From Cupriavidus alkaliphilus (GTDB lineage: Bacteria > Pseudomonadota > Gammaproteobacteria > Burkholderiales > Burkholderiaceae), in the NCBI RefSeq assembly GCF_900094595.1, contig NZ_FMAD01000010.1:186001-250000 (forward strand): 64,000 nucleotides of DNA, given 5' to 3'. Of the stretch, positions 44,439 through 52,479 are shown piece by piece. A model generated the notes under the pieces. It saw only the letters and a program-made list of their open reading frames with translations, searched no databases and had not been told where the DNA came from. The position numbers and the translations under genes are program-made. Position 1 is the stretch's first letter; the number at the start of each line of letters is the position of its first letter.

Positions 44439-46867
44439 GCAACCCGTTGTGGGACAGCCGGTTCCGGCGCGTGCTGTACCGCGTCGTGGCCGGCATCATC
44501 GTGTTCCTGGCGCTGGTGCTGGTGGGCCTGCTCGCCGGCGCCTCGGCCAATACCGAATTCTTCGATCGCTATTTCACGCTGCTGTTCAAGGTGAATCTGG
44601 TGATCGGCGCGCTGCTGGTGCTGACCGTCGGCGCGCTCGCGGTCACGCTGTGGCTGCGCTATCGCCGCGGCAAGTTCGGCACGCGGCTGATGACCAAGCT
44701 CGCCGTGTTCTTCGGCGTGGTCGGCGTGCTGCCCGGCGTGCTGATCTACCTGGTGTCGCTGCAGTTTGTTTCGCGCAGCATCGAGTCCTGGTTCGACGTG
44801 CGCGTGGAAACCGCGCTCGAGGCCGGACTGAACCTGGGCCGCTCCACCATCGACAGCTCGCTTGCCGACCTGCAGGTCAAGGCACGGCTGATGTCCGAGC
44901 AACTGGCCGGCGCCTCCGGCGTGGCCACCTCGCTGCAGCTGAACCGGCTGCGCGAGCAGTACGGGGTGCAGGAAGCCGCCATCTTCACCGGCAGCGGCCG
45001 CGTGCTGGCAAGCGCTTCCAGCAACTATGCCTCGCTGGTGCCGGACCTGCCTTCCGGCGTGCTGGCGGAACAGGCGCGGCTGGCCGGTGGCTATGCCGCG
45101 GTGGAGGGCGGCACCGATCCGTCGAGCGATGTCGGCCAGGCTGCCGAGCGTGTCGACAGCAGCCACCTGTATCGGGTGCGCGTGATCATCCCGCTGGGCG
45201 CGGCGCCAGGGCCGGCACAGGATACGGTCAGCGCCGCCAGCGCACCGCGTGCGCTGTCCCGCCCGCCGCGCTGGGCCGGCTCGGGCCTGTCGGTGGAGCG
45301 CAGCCCGGAAGATTCGCCGTCGAGCGGCTTCGGCCTGGTCGGCGAGACCGTGCGCGAAGAGCGCTACCTGCAGGTGCTGCACCCGGTGCCGGCCGTGCTC
45401 GCGCGCAATGCCGACGAGGTCCAGCGCGCGTACCAGGAGTACCAGGAGAAGGCGCTGGGCCGCACCGGCCTGCGCAAGATGTATATCGGCACGCTGACGC
45501 TGACGCTGTTCCTGGCGGTGTTCATCGCGGTGATGCTGGCGCTGCTGCTCGGCGGCCAGCTGGCGCGGCCGCTGCTGATGCTGCTGCAGGGAACCAAGGA
45601 AGTGGCCGAGGGCGATCTGTCGCCAAAGCGCGAACTGAAGAGCCGCGACGAGCTGGGCATGCTTACGCAGCAGTTCAACCAGATGACGCGCCAGCTGGCC
45701 GAGGCGCGCCTGGCGGTCGAAGAAAACCGCGCCGCGCTGGAGCAGTCGAAGGCCTACCTCGAAAGCGTGCTGCAGAACCTCACCGCGGGCGTGCTGGTGT
45801 TCGACCGCCGCTTCGTGCTGATCACCGCCAACCCCGGCGCCGAGCGCATCTTCCGCCAGCCCTTCGGCGCGGTGCTGGGTCTGCCGATGGAACAGATTCC
45901 CGGCATGGGCGCGTTCGGCGAGATCGTGCGCCAGGCCTTCTCGGACCAGAACACCAGCGAGGTACTGGGCGGCGCCGAGCACTGGCAGAAGCAGATCGAA
46001 CTGCCGCAGGGCGAGGAGCAGCCGCTGACGCTGCTGGTGCGCGGCGCGCGCCTGCCCGGCGGCGAGCGTGACGAGCCCGGCTATGTGATCGTCTTCGACG
46101 ATATTTCCGATGTGATTTCCGCTCAACGCTCGGTGGCGTGGGGCGAGGTGGCACGGCGCCTGGCGCACGAGATCAAGAACCCGCTCACGCCGATCCAGCT
46201 CTCGGCCGAGCGCCTGCAGATGAAGCTCTCGCCCAAGCTGGAAGGCACCGATGCCGACGTGCTCAAGCGCGGCGCCGCCACCATCGTCAACCAGGTGGCG
46301 GCGATGAAGCGCATGGTCGATGATTTCCGCGATTACGCGCGCACGCCGCCGGCGGTGCTGCAATCGCTTCAGCTCAACAGCCTGGTGGCCGAGGTGCTGC
46401 ACCTGTACGGCATCGACGATCCGGCGGTGCACGAGCACCCGGTGATTCATCCGACGCTGGGCCGTGCGCTGCCCGAGATCAAGGGCGACCCGACGCAGCT
46501 GCGCCAGGTCATCCACAACCTGCTGCAGAACGCGCAGGACGCGGCCGCGGAGAACGTCGCGGCCGGTAGGGCGGCGCCCCATATCACTCTGCACACCGAG
46601 ACTGTAGAATACAAAGATTCTGCCGGCGAGAACCGACAGGCCGTCAAGCTCACCATTGCGGACAATGGTCCCGGTTTTGCACCACGCATCCTGAGCCGTG
46701 CGTTCGAGCCCTATGTGACCACCAAAGCCAAGGGCACTGGTCTCGGGCTCGCGATGGTAAAGAAGATCATTGACGAACACGGCGCGCGCATCGAACTGCG
46801 CAATCGCATGGAAGGTGCCGAGATCGTCGGTGCGCAGATCTCGATCCTGTTCGTTAAACTGGCATAG
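44435..46867 (+). CDS. NtrY-like membrane histidine kinase
   Basis: This 810-residue kinase has three N-terminal helices (about 15-38, 50-72, 90-115) and a long extracytoplasmic region with a low-complexity insertion. A fourth helix (LTLTLFLAVFIAVMLALLL, about 350-368) leads to HAMP. A PAS domain follows (about 440-540). The H-box RLAHEIKNPLTPIQLSAERL has His near 576, and the ATPase motifs DNGPGF and GTGLGLAMVKKI follow. NtrY-type kinases sense redox or nitrogen-related cues. The start overlaps the DUF4390 stop and the cognate regulator follows after 52 bases. The signal is not evident from sequence. Confidence 0.93.
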   Translation: MSNPLWDSRFRRVLYRVVAGIIVFLALVLVGLLAGASANTEFFDRYFTLLFKVNLVIGALLVLTVGALAVTLWLRYRRGKFGTRLMTKLAVFFGVVGVLPGVLIYLVSLQFVSRSIESWFDVRVETALEAGLNLGRSTIDSSLADLQVKARLMSEQLAGASGVATSLQLNRLREQYGVQEAAIFTGSGRVLASASSNYASLVPDLPSGVLAEQARLAGGYAAVEGGTDPSSDVGQAAERVDSSHLYRVRVIIPLGAAPGPAQDTVSAASAPRALSRPPRWAGSGLSVERSPEDSPSSGFGLVGETVREERYLQVLHPVPAVLARNADEVQRAYQEYQEKALGRTGLRKMYIGTLTLTLFLAVFIAVMLALLLGGQLARPLLMLLQGTKEVAEGDLSPKRELKSRDELGMLTQQFNQMTRQLAEARLAVEENRAALEQSKAYLESVLQNLTAGVLVFDRRFVLITANPGAERIFRQPFGAVLGLPMEQIPGMGAFGEIVRQAFSDQNTSEVLGGAEHWQKQIELPQGEEQPLTLLVRGARLPGGERDEPGYVIVFDDISDVISAQRSVAWGEVARRLAHEIKNPLTPIQLSAERLQMKLSPKLEGTDADVLKRGAATIVNQVAAMKRMVDDFRDYARTPPAVLQSLQLNSLVAEVLHLYGIDDPAVHEHPVIHPTLGRALPEIKGDPTQLRQVIHNLLQNAQDAAAENVAAGRAAPHITLHTETVEYKDSAGENRQAVKLTIADNGPGFAPRILSRAFEPYVTTKAKGTGLGLAMVKKIIDEHGARIELRNRMEGAEIVGAQISILFVKLA

Positions 46868-46919
46868 TCAACATTGGCGTCCGGTCCCGGAACGCTGCGG
46901 TGGGGTTAAGAGGGGAAGT

Positions 46920-47630
46920 ATGGCAACCATCCTCGTAGTCGATGACGAAATGGGAATCCGGGAGCTGCTCTCGGAGATCCTCAGCGACGAAGGCCATGTG
47001 GTCGAACTCGCGGAAAACGCGCAACAGGCGCGCGATTACCGTGCGGCGGGCACGCCCGATCTCGTGCTGCTCGATATCTGGATGCCCGATACCGATGGCG
47101 TCACGCTGCTCAAGGAGTGGTCCGCGCAGGGACAGCTGACCATGCCCGTGATCATGATGTCGGGCCACGCCACCATCGATACCGCGGTCGAGGCCACCAA
47201 GATCGGCGCGCTCAATTTCCTGGAAAAGCCGATCGCGCTGCAGAAGCTGCTGTCCGCGGTGGAGCAGGGCCTGGCCCGCGGCATCGAACGCCCGCGCAGC
47301 AGCGCCACGGCCGCCGCCGCACCCGCCACCGCGCCGACGGCGGAGCCGGGCACTGCCGCCGCCACGCCCGAGGCCACTGCCGAAGCCGCGCCCAATGGCA
47401 GCCCGGCGCGCGTGCCCGAGGCCGAGATGCAGTTCTCGTTCGACATGCCGCTGCGCGAAGCGCGCGACCTGTTCGAGCGCGCCTATTTCGAATACCACCT
47501 GCTGCGCGAACACGGCAGCATGACCCGCGTGGCCGAGAAGACCGGGCTGGAGCGCACCCACCTGTACCGCAAGCTCAAGCAGCTCGGCGTCGAACTGGGC
47601 CGCAACAAGCCGGAACCGGCCGAGCACTGA
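46920..47630 (+). CDS. NtrX-like response regulator lacking the AAA+ domain
   Basis: This 236-residue regulator has a receiver domain (1-118, phospho-acceptor Asp52 in LLDIWMPDTDG) and an Ala/Pro-rich linker (about 125-165). A C-terminal Fis-type helix-turn-helix follows (SMTRVAEKTGLERTHLYRKL). True NtrX proteins of about 450 residues also carry a sigma-54-activating AAA+ domain; here it is absent and a short linker replaces it, which resembles the ActR/RegA plan. It should therefore act as a direct DNA-binding regulator with the preceding kinase. The ATG at 46920 follows AGAGGGGA. A good tRNA promoter begins 20 bases after the stop. Confidence 0.92.
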   Translation: MATILVVDDEMGIRELLSEILSDEGHVVELAENAQQARDYRAAGTPDLVLLDIWMPDTDGVTLLKEWSAQGQLTMPVIMMSGHATIDTAVEATKIGALNFLEKPIALQKLLSAVEQGLARGIERPRSSATAAAAPATAPTAEPGTAAATPEATAEAAPNGSPARVPEAEMQFSFDMPLREARDLFERAYFEYHLLREHGSMTRVAEKTGLERTHLYRKLKQLGVELGRNKPEPAEH

Positions 47631-47650
47631 GGCAGTGCCCTACATGACGC

Positions 47651-47679
47651 TTGACTGGTCCTGAAAGTCCGGTTATAGT
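47651..47679 (+). promoter_or_regulatory. Promoter of tRNA-Phe
   Basis: TTGACT (47651-47656) and TATAGT (47674-47679) have an ideal 17-base spacer, and the tRNA begins 12 bases downstream of the -10. This is the best sigma-70 promoter in the window. Confidence 0.9.
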
Positions 47680-47690
47680 TTCGCTTCTTT

Positions 47691-47766
47691 GGCCCGGTAG
47701 CTCAGTCGGTAGAGCAGAGGATTGAAAATCCTTGTGTCGGCGGTTCGATTCCGTCCCAGGCCACCA
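47691..47766 (+). tRNA. tRNA-Phe (anticodon GAA)
   Basis: The 76-base cloverleaf begins GGCCCGG and ends CCAGGCCACCA with an encoded CCA. The D arm GCTC/GAGC, the anticodon stem GAGGA/TCCTT with loop TTGAAAA (anticodon GAA), and the T arm with GGTTCGATTCC are all present. It has its own promoter and terminator. tRNA genes are frequent island integration sites, and the BrnTA pair starts 280 bases downstream. Confidence 0.97.
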
Positions 47767-47773
47767 GAACAGG

Positions 47774-47803
47774 AAAAGCCCGGCTCTTGCAGCCGGGCTT
47801 TTT
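47774..47803 (+). terminator. Terminator of tRNA-Phe
   Basis: AAAAGCCCGGCT pairs with AGCCGGGCTTTTT around CTTGC, directly after the tRNA. Confidence 0.9.
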
Positions 47804-48045
47804 GCATTGGGCGCTCCCTGTGCGCGCCATGCCTGCCGCGCTCTCCGGCGACACATCTGCATTCCACCCACGTCGCATCCCCCCGAACCGCTAGACACGG
47901 CTGACCGAAGTCAAGGTTGCCTTGCGCGTGCCGGCACATCGTGACGCGCTCGACAGCAGGAAGCTTGCCTGCTGCAGCCGACAGAGAATTTTTGTACTGG
48001 CAAATATTCCTTGTCCCGCCTATTTAATGCCTATACAATAAATTG

Positions 48046-48333
48046 GTGCCGCTCGTGTTCGAGCCGGTCAAGGATCTGGCCAACCAGATCAAGCATGGCG
48101 TACCGCTCGCCTTGGCCGAAGCATTTGAGATGGATGGTGCGCTGATCCGGGACGATCTGCGCTTTGCATACGGTGAAGGGCGCGTGATCGCGACCGGGAT
48201 GATCGGCAACCGTGTCTTTGTAATGGTCTACACGATGCGAGGCGAGACGATGCGCGTCATCAGCCTGCGCAAAGCCAATCGCCGCGAGGTACTGAAGTAT
48301 GTCAACGAAACGCAAGGTTCATATCCCGACTGA
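48046..48333 (+). CDS. brnT: BrnT-family ribonuclease toxin
   Basis: This protein of about 95 residues is of the BrnT (DUF497) type. It has the early phrase FEPVKDLANQIKHGVPLALA, a central strand region RVIATGMIGNRVFVMVYTMR, and the C-terminal RVISLRKANRREVLKYV with the typical Arg/Lys/Glu pattern. BrnT cleaves RNA and is held inactive by BrnA. The start is non-ATG (TTG 48043, GTG 48046 or GTG 48055) and lies only a few bases after a TATACAAT -10-like element, so translation may be weak or leaderless. It overlaps the antitoxin gene by 35 bases, as expected for the pair. Confidence 0.85.
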   Translation: MPLVFEPVKDLANQIKHGVPLALAEAFEMDGALIRDDLRFAYGEGRVIATGMIGNRVFVMVYTMRGETMRVISLRKANRREVLKYVNETQGSYPD

Positions 48334-48649
48334 TGCCGAAGACATGGCACTGACCCGCGCAGCGCAGGCCGATCGTGACAACCCGCCGCTGACGGATGCC
48401 GAGCTGGCGCGCATGCGGCCGGCGCGTGAAGTCCTGCCCCGGCTGGTCGGTGGAAAGGCAGCGCAAGCGCTGTTGCGACCCCGCGGACGTCCGGCGCTGC
48501 CGGAAGGCCAACGCAAGGTCACGCTGAACATGCGTTGCGACCGCGATGTGGTCGAAGCCTTCAAGGCAACCGGTGATGGTTGGCAGACGCGCATCAACGA
48601 CGTGCTGCGTGCCTACGCGAAGTCGCACCGGATGCTGTCCAGCCGCTGA
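48299..48649 (+). CDS. brnA: BrnA-family antitoxin
   Basis: This 116-residue protein starts inside the toxin gene. The N-terminal part (PLTDAELARMRPAREVLP) and the C-terminal DNA-binding part (RKVTLNMRCDRDVVEAFKA, then GWQTRINDVLRAYAKSH) match the BrnA antitoxin, whose C-terminal ribbon-helix-helix also represses the operon. It is somewhat longer than usual, with an insertion around residues 55-70. The gene order toxin-antitoxin is normal for this family. Confidence 0.87.
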   Translation: MSTKRKVHIPTDAEDMALTRAAQADRDNPPLTDAELARMRPAREVLPRLVGGKAAQALLRPRGRPALPEGQRKVTLNMRCDRDVVEAFKATGDGWQTRINDVLRAYAKSHRMLSSR

Positions 48650-48846
48650 CGCGGCCGTCGTTTTGCGCGTCGCGCAACACCCAATCCAGAAGTAAAAATC
48701 TTCTACTTGGCACCCGATCCATGTCTCTCTACGATGCCCTGACACGCCGCCGCCAGGCGGGCGGGCCAGGCCGGCCAAGCCGCATCCCAAGTCTTATATA
48801 AAGCAGATACGCCGGCCCGGGCCGATACCTTTTCACCGGGGGTTCG

Positions 48847-49338
48847 ATGGACACACTGATCGGGACGGACAAGCACTTGCCGCCGCAGACCGCGGCCGGC
48901 GAGCGTGGCTTGTGGAAGAGCACCGTGGCGGCGGCCAGCCAGGCGCTGGGGGCGGCGGGGCGGATGCAGCAGGCGGTATCGCAGACCCTGAAGCTGCAGA
49001 ACAAGATCCGTGCGCTGCGCGACGAGCTGCATCAGATGGAAGCCGAGCGCGATGTCTACCGCGAGCTGCACGCGCGCACGGTGGAAGAGCTGCACCAGGC
49101 CATCGACCGCAGCCCGGCGGAGATCAAGCGGCTGCGCGCCGAGACCGAGGCCATGCAGGTGCGCCATCGCGCCTACAAGCTGCTGGTGCAGCACTACATG
49201 CGCCTGGGCTCGCCGATCGATCCCGCCGTGTTTGCCGAACAGCGCAGCCGCGTGCAGCAGCACATCCTGTTCCAGCGCCGCAAGGGCATCCCGGTGGCGA
49301 ATATCGTGGTCGAGGATATTGCGTTCCTGTTGCGCTGA
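48847..49338 (+). CDS. Hypothetical coiled-coil protein
   Basis: This 163-residue protein has a long charged helix, probably a coiled coil, from about residue 45 to 110 (for example KLQNKIRALRDELHQMEAER). A C-terminal globular-looking part (ILFQRRKGIPVANIVVEDIA) follows. There is no signal peptide or membrane helix, so it should be cytoplasmic. The codon pattern is like that of the flanking genes and the frame is free of rare codons, which supports a real gene, but the upstream ribosome site (GGGGGTTCG) is weak. I do not recognise a family. Confidence 0.65.
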   Translation: MDTLIGTDKHLPPQTAAGERGLWKSTVAAASQALGAAGRMQQAVSQTLKLQNKIRALRDELHQMEAERDVYRELHARTVEELHQAIDRSPAEIKRLRAETEAMQVRHRAYKLLVQHYMRLGSPIDPAVFAEQRSRVQQHILFQRRKGIPVANIVVEDIAFLLR

Positions 49339-49625
49339 ACGGCGCGATTCGAAACCCGGCGTCAGCACACAACATCGCCAGCGCGCATTGACGCGCCCGG
49401 GCCGCGGCGGAACACTGTCGCGACCGCGCGCGCAGCCGCTGCGCCGCGGCGTTGACCTGCTCAGGGCAACGACCTGCCACCGTTCGAGGCGTCGTCTCAG
49501 GCGACGTTGTCCATCTTGTTGCTGCGCGCTGTCCCCATCGTTTCCGCCACCGGCCCCGATACAATGCCACGGGCCGGGCTTGCTCCCGTCCCCACTTCGC
49601 GCCGCTGCGCCGGCGCAGCGCAGCG

Positions 49626-50366
49626 ATGAGTACGCTGGCGCGCCGCCTGGTGGCGGAAGGACTCGGCACCGCGCTGCTGGTGGCGATCGTGGTCGGCTCT
49701 GGCATTCGAGCCGAGCGCCTGGCAGCCGGCGATACCGCGCTCGCGCTGCTGGCGAACTCGCTCGCCACCGGCGCCGGGCTGGTGGCCTTGCTGGTGTCGC
49801 TGGGGCCCGTCTCGGGCGGGCATTTCAACCCGGTGGTGAGCTTGTCGGCGCTGGTGCAGGGCAAACTGGCCCCACGCGATGCGCTGCGCTACGTGCTGGT
49901 GCAGCTGGCGGGCGGCGTGTGCGGCGTGCTCGCGGCGCATGCCATGTTCGGCGAGCCGGCACTGGCGTGGTCGGCGCAGAGCCGCACTGGCGCCTCGATG
50001 TGGTGGAGCGAGTTCGTGGCGACCTTCGGCCTGGTCGGCGTGGGCATCGGCACGCTGCGCAGCCGCCCGCAACTGGTGCCGTTCGTGGTGGCCGGCTATA
50101 TCACCGCGGGCTACTGGTTTACGTCGTCGACCTCGTTCGCCAATCCCGCGCTGACGCTGGCCTGCGCGCTGACCGATACCTTCACCGGGATCCGGCCGCA
50201 GGACGTGCCGGGCTTCGTGCTGGCGCAGATCGGCGGCGGGCTGGCGGCCACGCTGCTGTTCCACTGGCTGTTGCGCAAACCCGCCGCGGTGGCACCGGCG
50301 CCGGCCAGCACCCTGAGCGGCGCGAGTACCTGCGTGAGTACCAGCGCAACTACCAGCGCCGATTGA
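49626..50366 (+). CDS. MIP-family channel (aquaporin type)
   Basis: This 246-residue membrane channel has six helices and both half-helix motifs: HFNPVV near residue 66 (NPV) and FANPAL near 178 (NPA). The N-terminal helix reads VAEGLGTALLVAIVVGSGI. It could pass water or small neutral solutes such as arsenite or glycerol; the altered first motif is common in the arsenic-operon group, but no ars genes are nearby. The start follows a short purine stretch (GCAGCG). Its last 17 bases overlap the convergent LamB-like gene. Confidence 0.88.
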   Translation: MSTLARRLVAEGLGTALLVAIVVGSGIRAERLAAGDTALALLANSLATGAGLVALLVSLGPVSGGHFNPVVSLSALVQGKLAPRDALRYVLVQLAGGVCGVLAAHAMFGEPALAWSAQSRTGASMWWSEFVATFGLVGVGIGTLRSRPQLVPFVVAGYITAGYWFTSSTSFANPALTLACALTDTFTGIRPQDVPGFVLAQIGGGLAATLLFHWLLRKPAAVAPAPASTLSGASTCVSTSATTSAD

Positions 50367-51978
50367 GCTGCACGCCGAAGATCGAGCCGCTCGGCTGCGA
50401 GGCCCACGCGTCGGCCGGCGCGGTGTAGCCGATGCCATCCACGTCGCTGGCGCGGCTGTAGGTGTAGAAGGCGCGCAGGTTGGCATTGCCGGCCGACTTG
50501 CCCAGCGTCAGCGTCGGCGCCACGGTCAGCGCGGTGCGCTGGCCGCTCACGCCGAAGCCGGACGAGATCTGGTCGTGCGACACCTCGAAGTTCAGCCGGA
50601 ACTGGCTGCTGGCCACGTACGCGGGGCGCAGCCGCGTGGTAGTCCACTGCAGCGTGCCGACCGGCGAACGGTCGAACTGCAGGCTCTGCTCGACGGCGCC
50701 GCTCAGCCCCCAGCGGCTCTTCCATTCGATCGAGTCGGCGACGCGCGTGCGCGACAGCGACGGTCCCATACCGGTATAGCCGGTCATGGCATTGCGCGAA
50801 CCCGAGCCGAACTGCAACCCCAGCCGGTTGGTGCCGAACAGCACGCCTTTCTGCTCGTGCAGCGCCGAAGCCCACCACGCCCCGCCGGAGTCCTCCACCA
50901 GCGGCTGCGCTTCCACCCGCGTGAAGCCGAGCTGGACCGAACCCAGTTCATTGGTGGGGATCGGCGCGGTGCGCAGCGAGTGGTAGCTGGGCAGGTTCTG
51001 TCCGTTCTGGTCGGCGCGCGCGGTGTACTGGTAGTTCAGGCCGATATCGCCAACCAGCTTGGCGTTGTCCACGCCGAAGCGCATCGCCGTGGAATTCGGC
51101 GGCAACAGCCCGGACGACATCAGGAACGGCGCGTTGTCGCGCCGGCCGGCCCACATGGTGGCGCCGTCCAGCACCGCCAGGCCGCTCACCGCCGTATAGA
51201 ACTGCGGCACCAGCGCATAGGGATCGATCGCCGCCGGGCGGCCATTGACGGTAGTGGCGTCGGTGCCGCGCGCCTGCGCGATCAGCATCACCTGGGCGCC
51301 ACCGTCGAGGTCCAGCACCGACTCGCGGATCCGGACCTCGCCCGCGCTGCGGCAGGCCAGCCCGCTGCCGATGCCGGTGGACAGCGCGCCGCCGGGGCAG
51401 GCACGCATGGTGGACGGGCGATCCTCGACCGCCGCGCGGCCACTGTAGCTCAGGCGCCACACGGAATCGCCCGCCGGGTCTTCGGCGGGCAGGTGGGAAT
51501 GCAATACCGGCGGCGCGTCCGACGGGGTGCCGGCGTCCGCAGCGCCTTGAGCCGGGGCGGGGGACGCCTCGGCCTGGAACTCGCCAAGCCTGGGCGGGAA
51601 CAGCACCAGCGGCGGTGGCGGCGGGGCCGGGGGTTCGGGCGGGCCGACGAAATCGGGATCGACCGGCGGCGGGCTCGCGGCAACGCTGGTGTCCGCCGAA
51701 GCGGGTACGGTGACGCTCGCCGCGGGCGCCACTTCGCCGGCGATCAGCGCGGCAAGCGGGTCTTCGGTGGTGGCCGGCGCGGGCGATGCTGCCGCCGGTA
51801 TGCCTGGCGCCGCCACTGACGCCGTGACCGTTGCCGGCACCGCCGGCCGCGGCGCGATGCGCGGCGGCTGCAAGGCTGCCGCGGATTCGTCAGCGCCCGT
51901 CACCGGGGCACCGGTCTGCGCGCATGCCGCCAGACCCCAGGCAGCCAGCACGGCAAAGCCGAGGCGGCGCAGCGGCAC
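50350..51978 (-). CDS. LamB-like outer-membrane porin domain with lipoprotein signal and Pro-rich linker
   Basis: With the GTG at 51978 the 542-residue product begins MPLRRLGFAVLAAWGLAAC, a good lipoprotein signal with lipobox LAAC; a TTG start at 52050 is also possible. Residues about 25-145 are Pro/Ala/Val-rich (PPEPPAPPPPPLVLFPPR). The rest is beta-rich, with LamB-type phrases (ATMWAGRRDNAPFLMSSG, RLGLQFGSGS, a C-terminal aromatic residue). I infer a sugar-porin-like barrel, unusual in being joined to a lipid-anchored linker. No sugar operon is adjacent. It converges on and overlaps the aquaporin gene. The barrel assignment is moderate. Confidence 0.6.
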   Translation of the reverse strand: MPLRRLGFAVLAAWGLAACAQTGAPVTGADESAAALQPPRIAPRPAVPATVTASVAAPGIPAAASPAPATTEDPLAALIAGEVAPAASVTVPASADTSVAASPPPVDPDFVGPPEPPAPPPPPLVLFPPRLGEFQAEASPAPAQGAADAGTPSDAPPVLHSHLPAEDPAGDSVWRLSYSGRAAVEDRPSTMRACPGGALSTGIGSGLACRSAGEVRIRESVLDLDGGAQVMLIAQARGTDATTVNGRPAAIDPYALVPQFYTAVSGLAVLDGATMWAGRRDNAPFLMSSGLLPPNSTAMRFGVDNAKLVGDIGLNYQYTARADQNGQNLPSYHSLRTAPIPTNELGSVQLGFTRVEAQPLVEDSGGAWWASALHEQKGVLFGTNRLGLQFGSGSRNAMTGYTGMGPSLSRTRVADSIEWKSRWGLSGAVEQSLQFDRSPVGTLQWTTTRLRPAYVASSQFRLNFEVSHDQISSGFGVSGQRTALTVAPTLTLGKSAGNANLRAFYTYSRASDVDGIGYTAPADAWASQPSGSIFGVQLNRRW

Positions 51979-52479
51979 GCGGCGGCCTGCGCAAGCGCCG
52001 GGCGGCTTCAGGAGGAGTCGACGAGAACAAGCGGGCAATTGGTACGGCAACGAGGCAATTCAGCGGGCAACCACGATATCCGGCAGGCAGGGCTCCGGAG
52101 GCGGGACTGTTTTTTATCAGCCGAGACCATTTGACCGCAAGCCGGGTTACAAAATCCATCACAGCGTGCGGCGTCTCACAATACGAAAAACAGCGGAAAT
52201 GGCGCAATCGACTAGCGAAAACCCGCACTTGCGCGGGGCCCCGTGCCGAAAGGGCCACCGCTATAATCGGCTGGCTTGTCTTTCGGGTAAGACAGCCCTC
52301 GGCCGTGGGCGCGGTTCCAGCGTCCGGCATGCAGGGCACGCCGCCGTGCCCGTTCGCCACAGGCACTGCGCTGCGCAGGCCGCCGTACCCCGGCGGCCGG
52401 TGCGTCACGGTCCGGCGCGCGGCCTCATGCAAGCCGTGCGCCCGCATCCGAATCAATATCTATAAGAGGAGAAGTGGAG
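51979..52479. other. 501-base region upstream of the TRAP receptor and LamB-like genes
   Basis: This divergent gap is gene-free in my reading. A perfect TATAAT stands at 52262-52267, facing the TRAP receptor gene, but no good -35 precedes it at the usual distance. A long leader of about 200 bases would result. The alternative TTG start of the LamB-like gene lies at 52050. Confidence 0.4.

Noticed and set aside
47691..48649. A complete genomic island integrated at tRNA-Phe
   Set aside because: No integrase, no duplicated tRNA 3' end and no composition shift were seen; only a toxin-antitoxin pair is present.
48721..48801. A 26-codon frame starting MSLYDALTRRRQ
   Set aside because: It is too short to judge, has no ribosome site and its Arg/Pro/Gly composition is typical of chance frames here.
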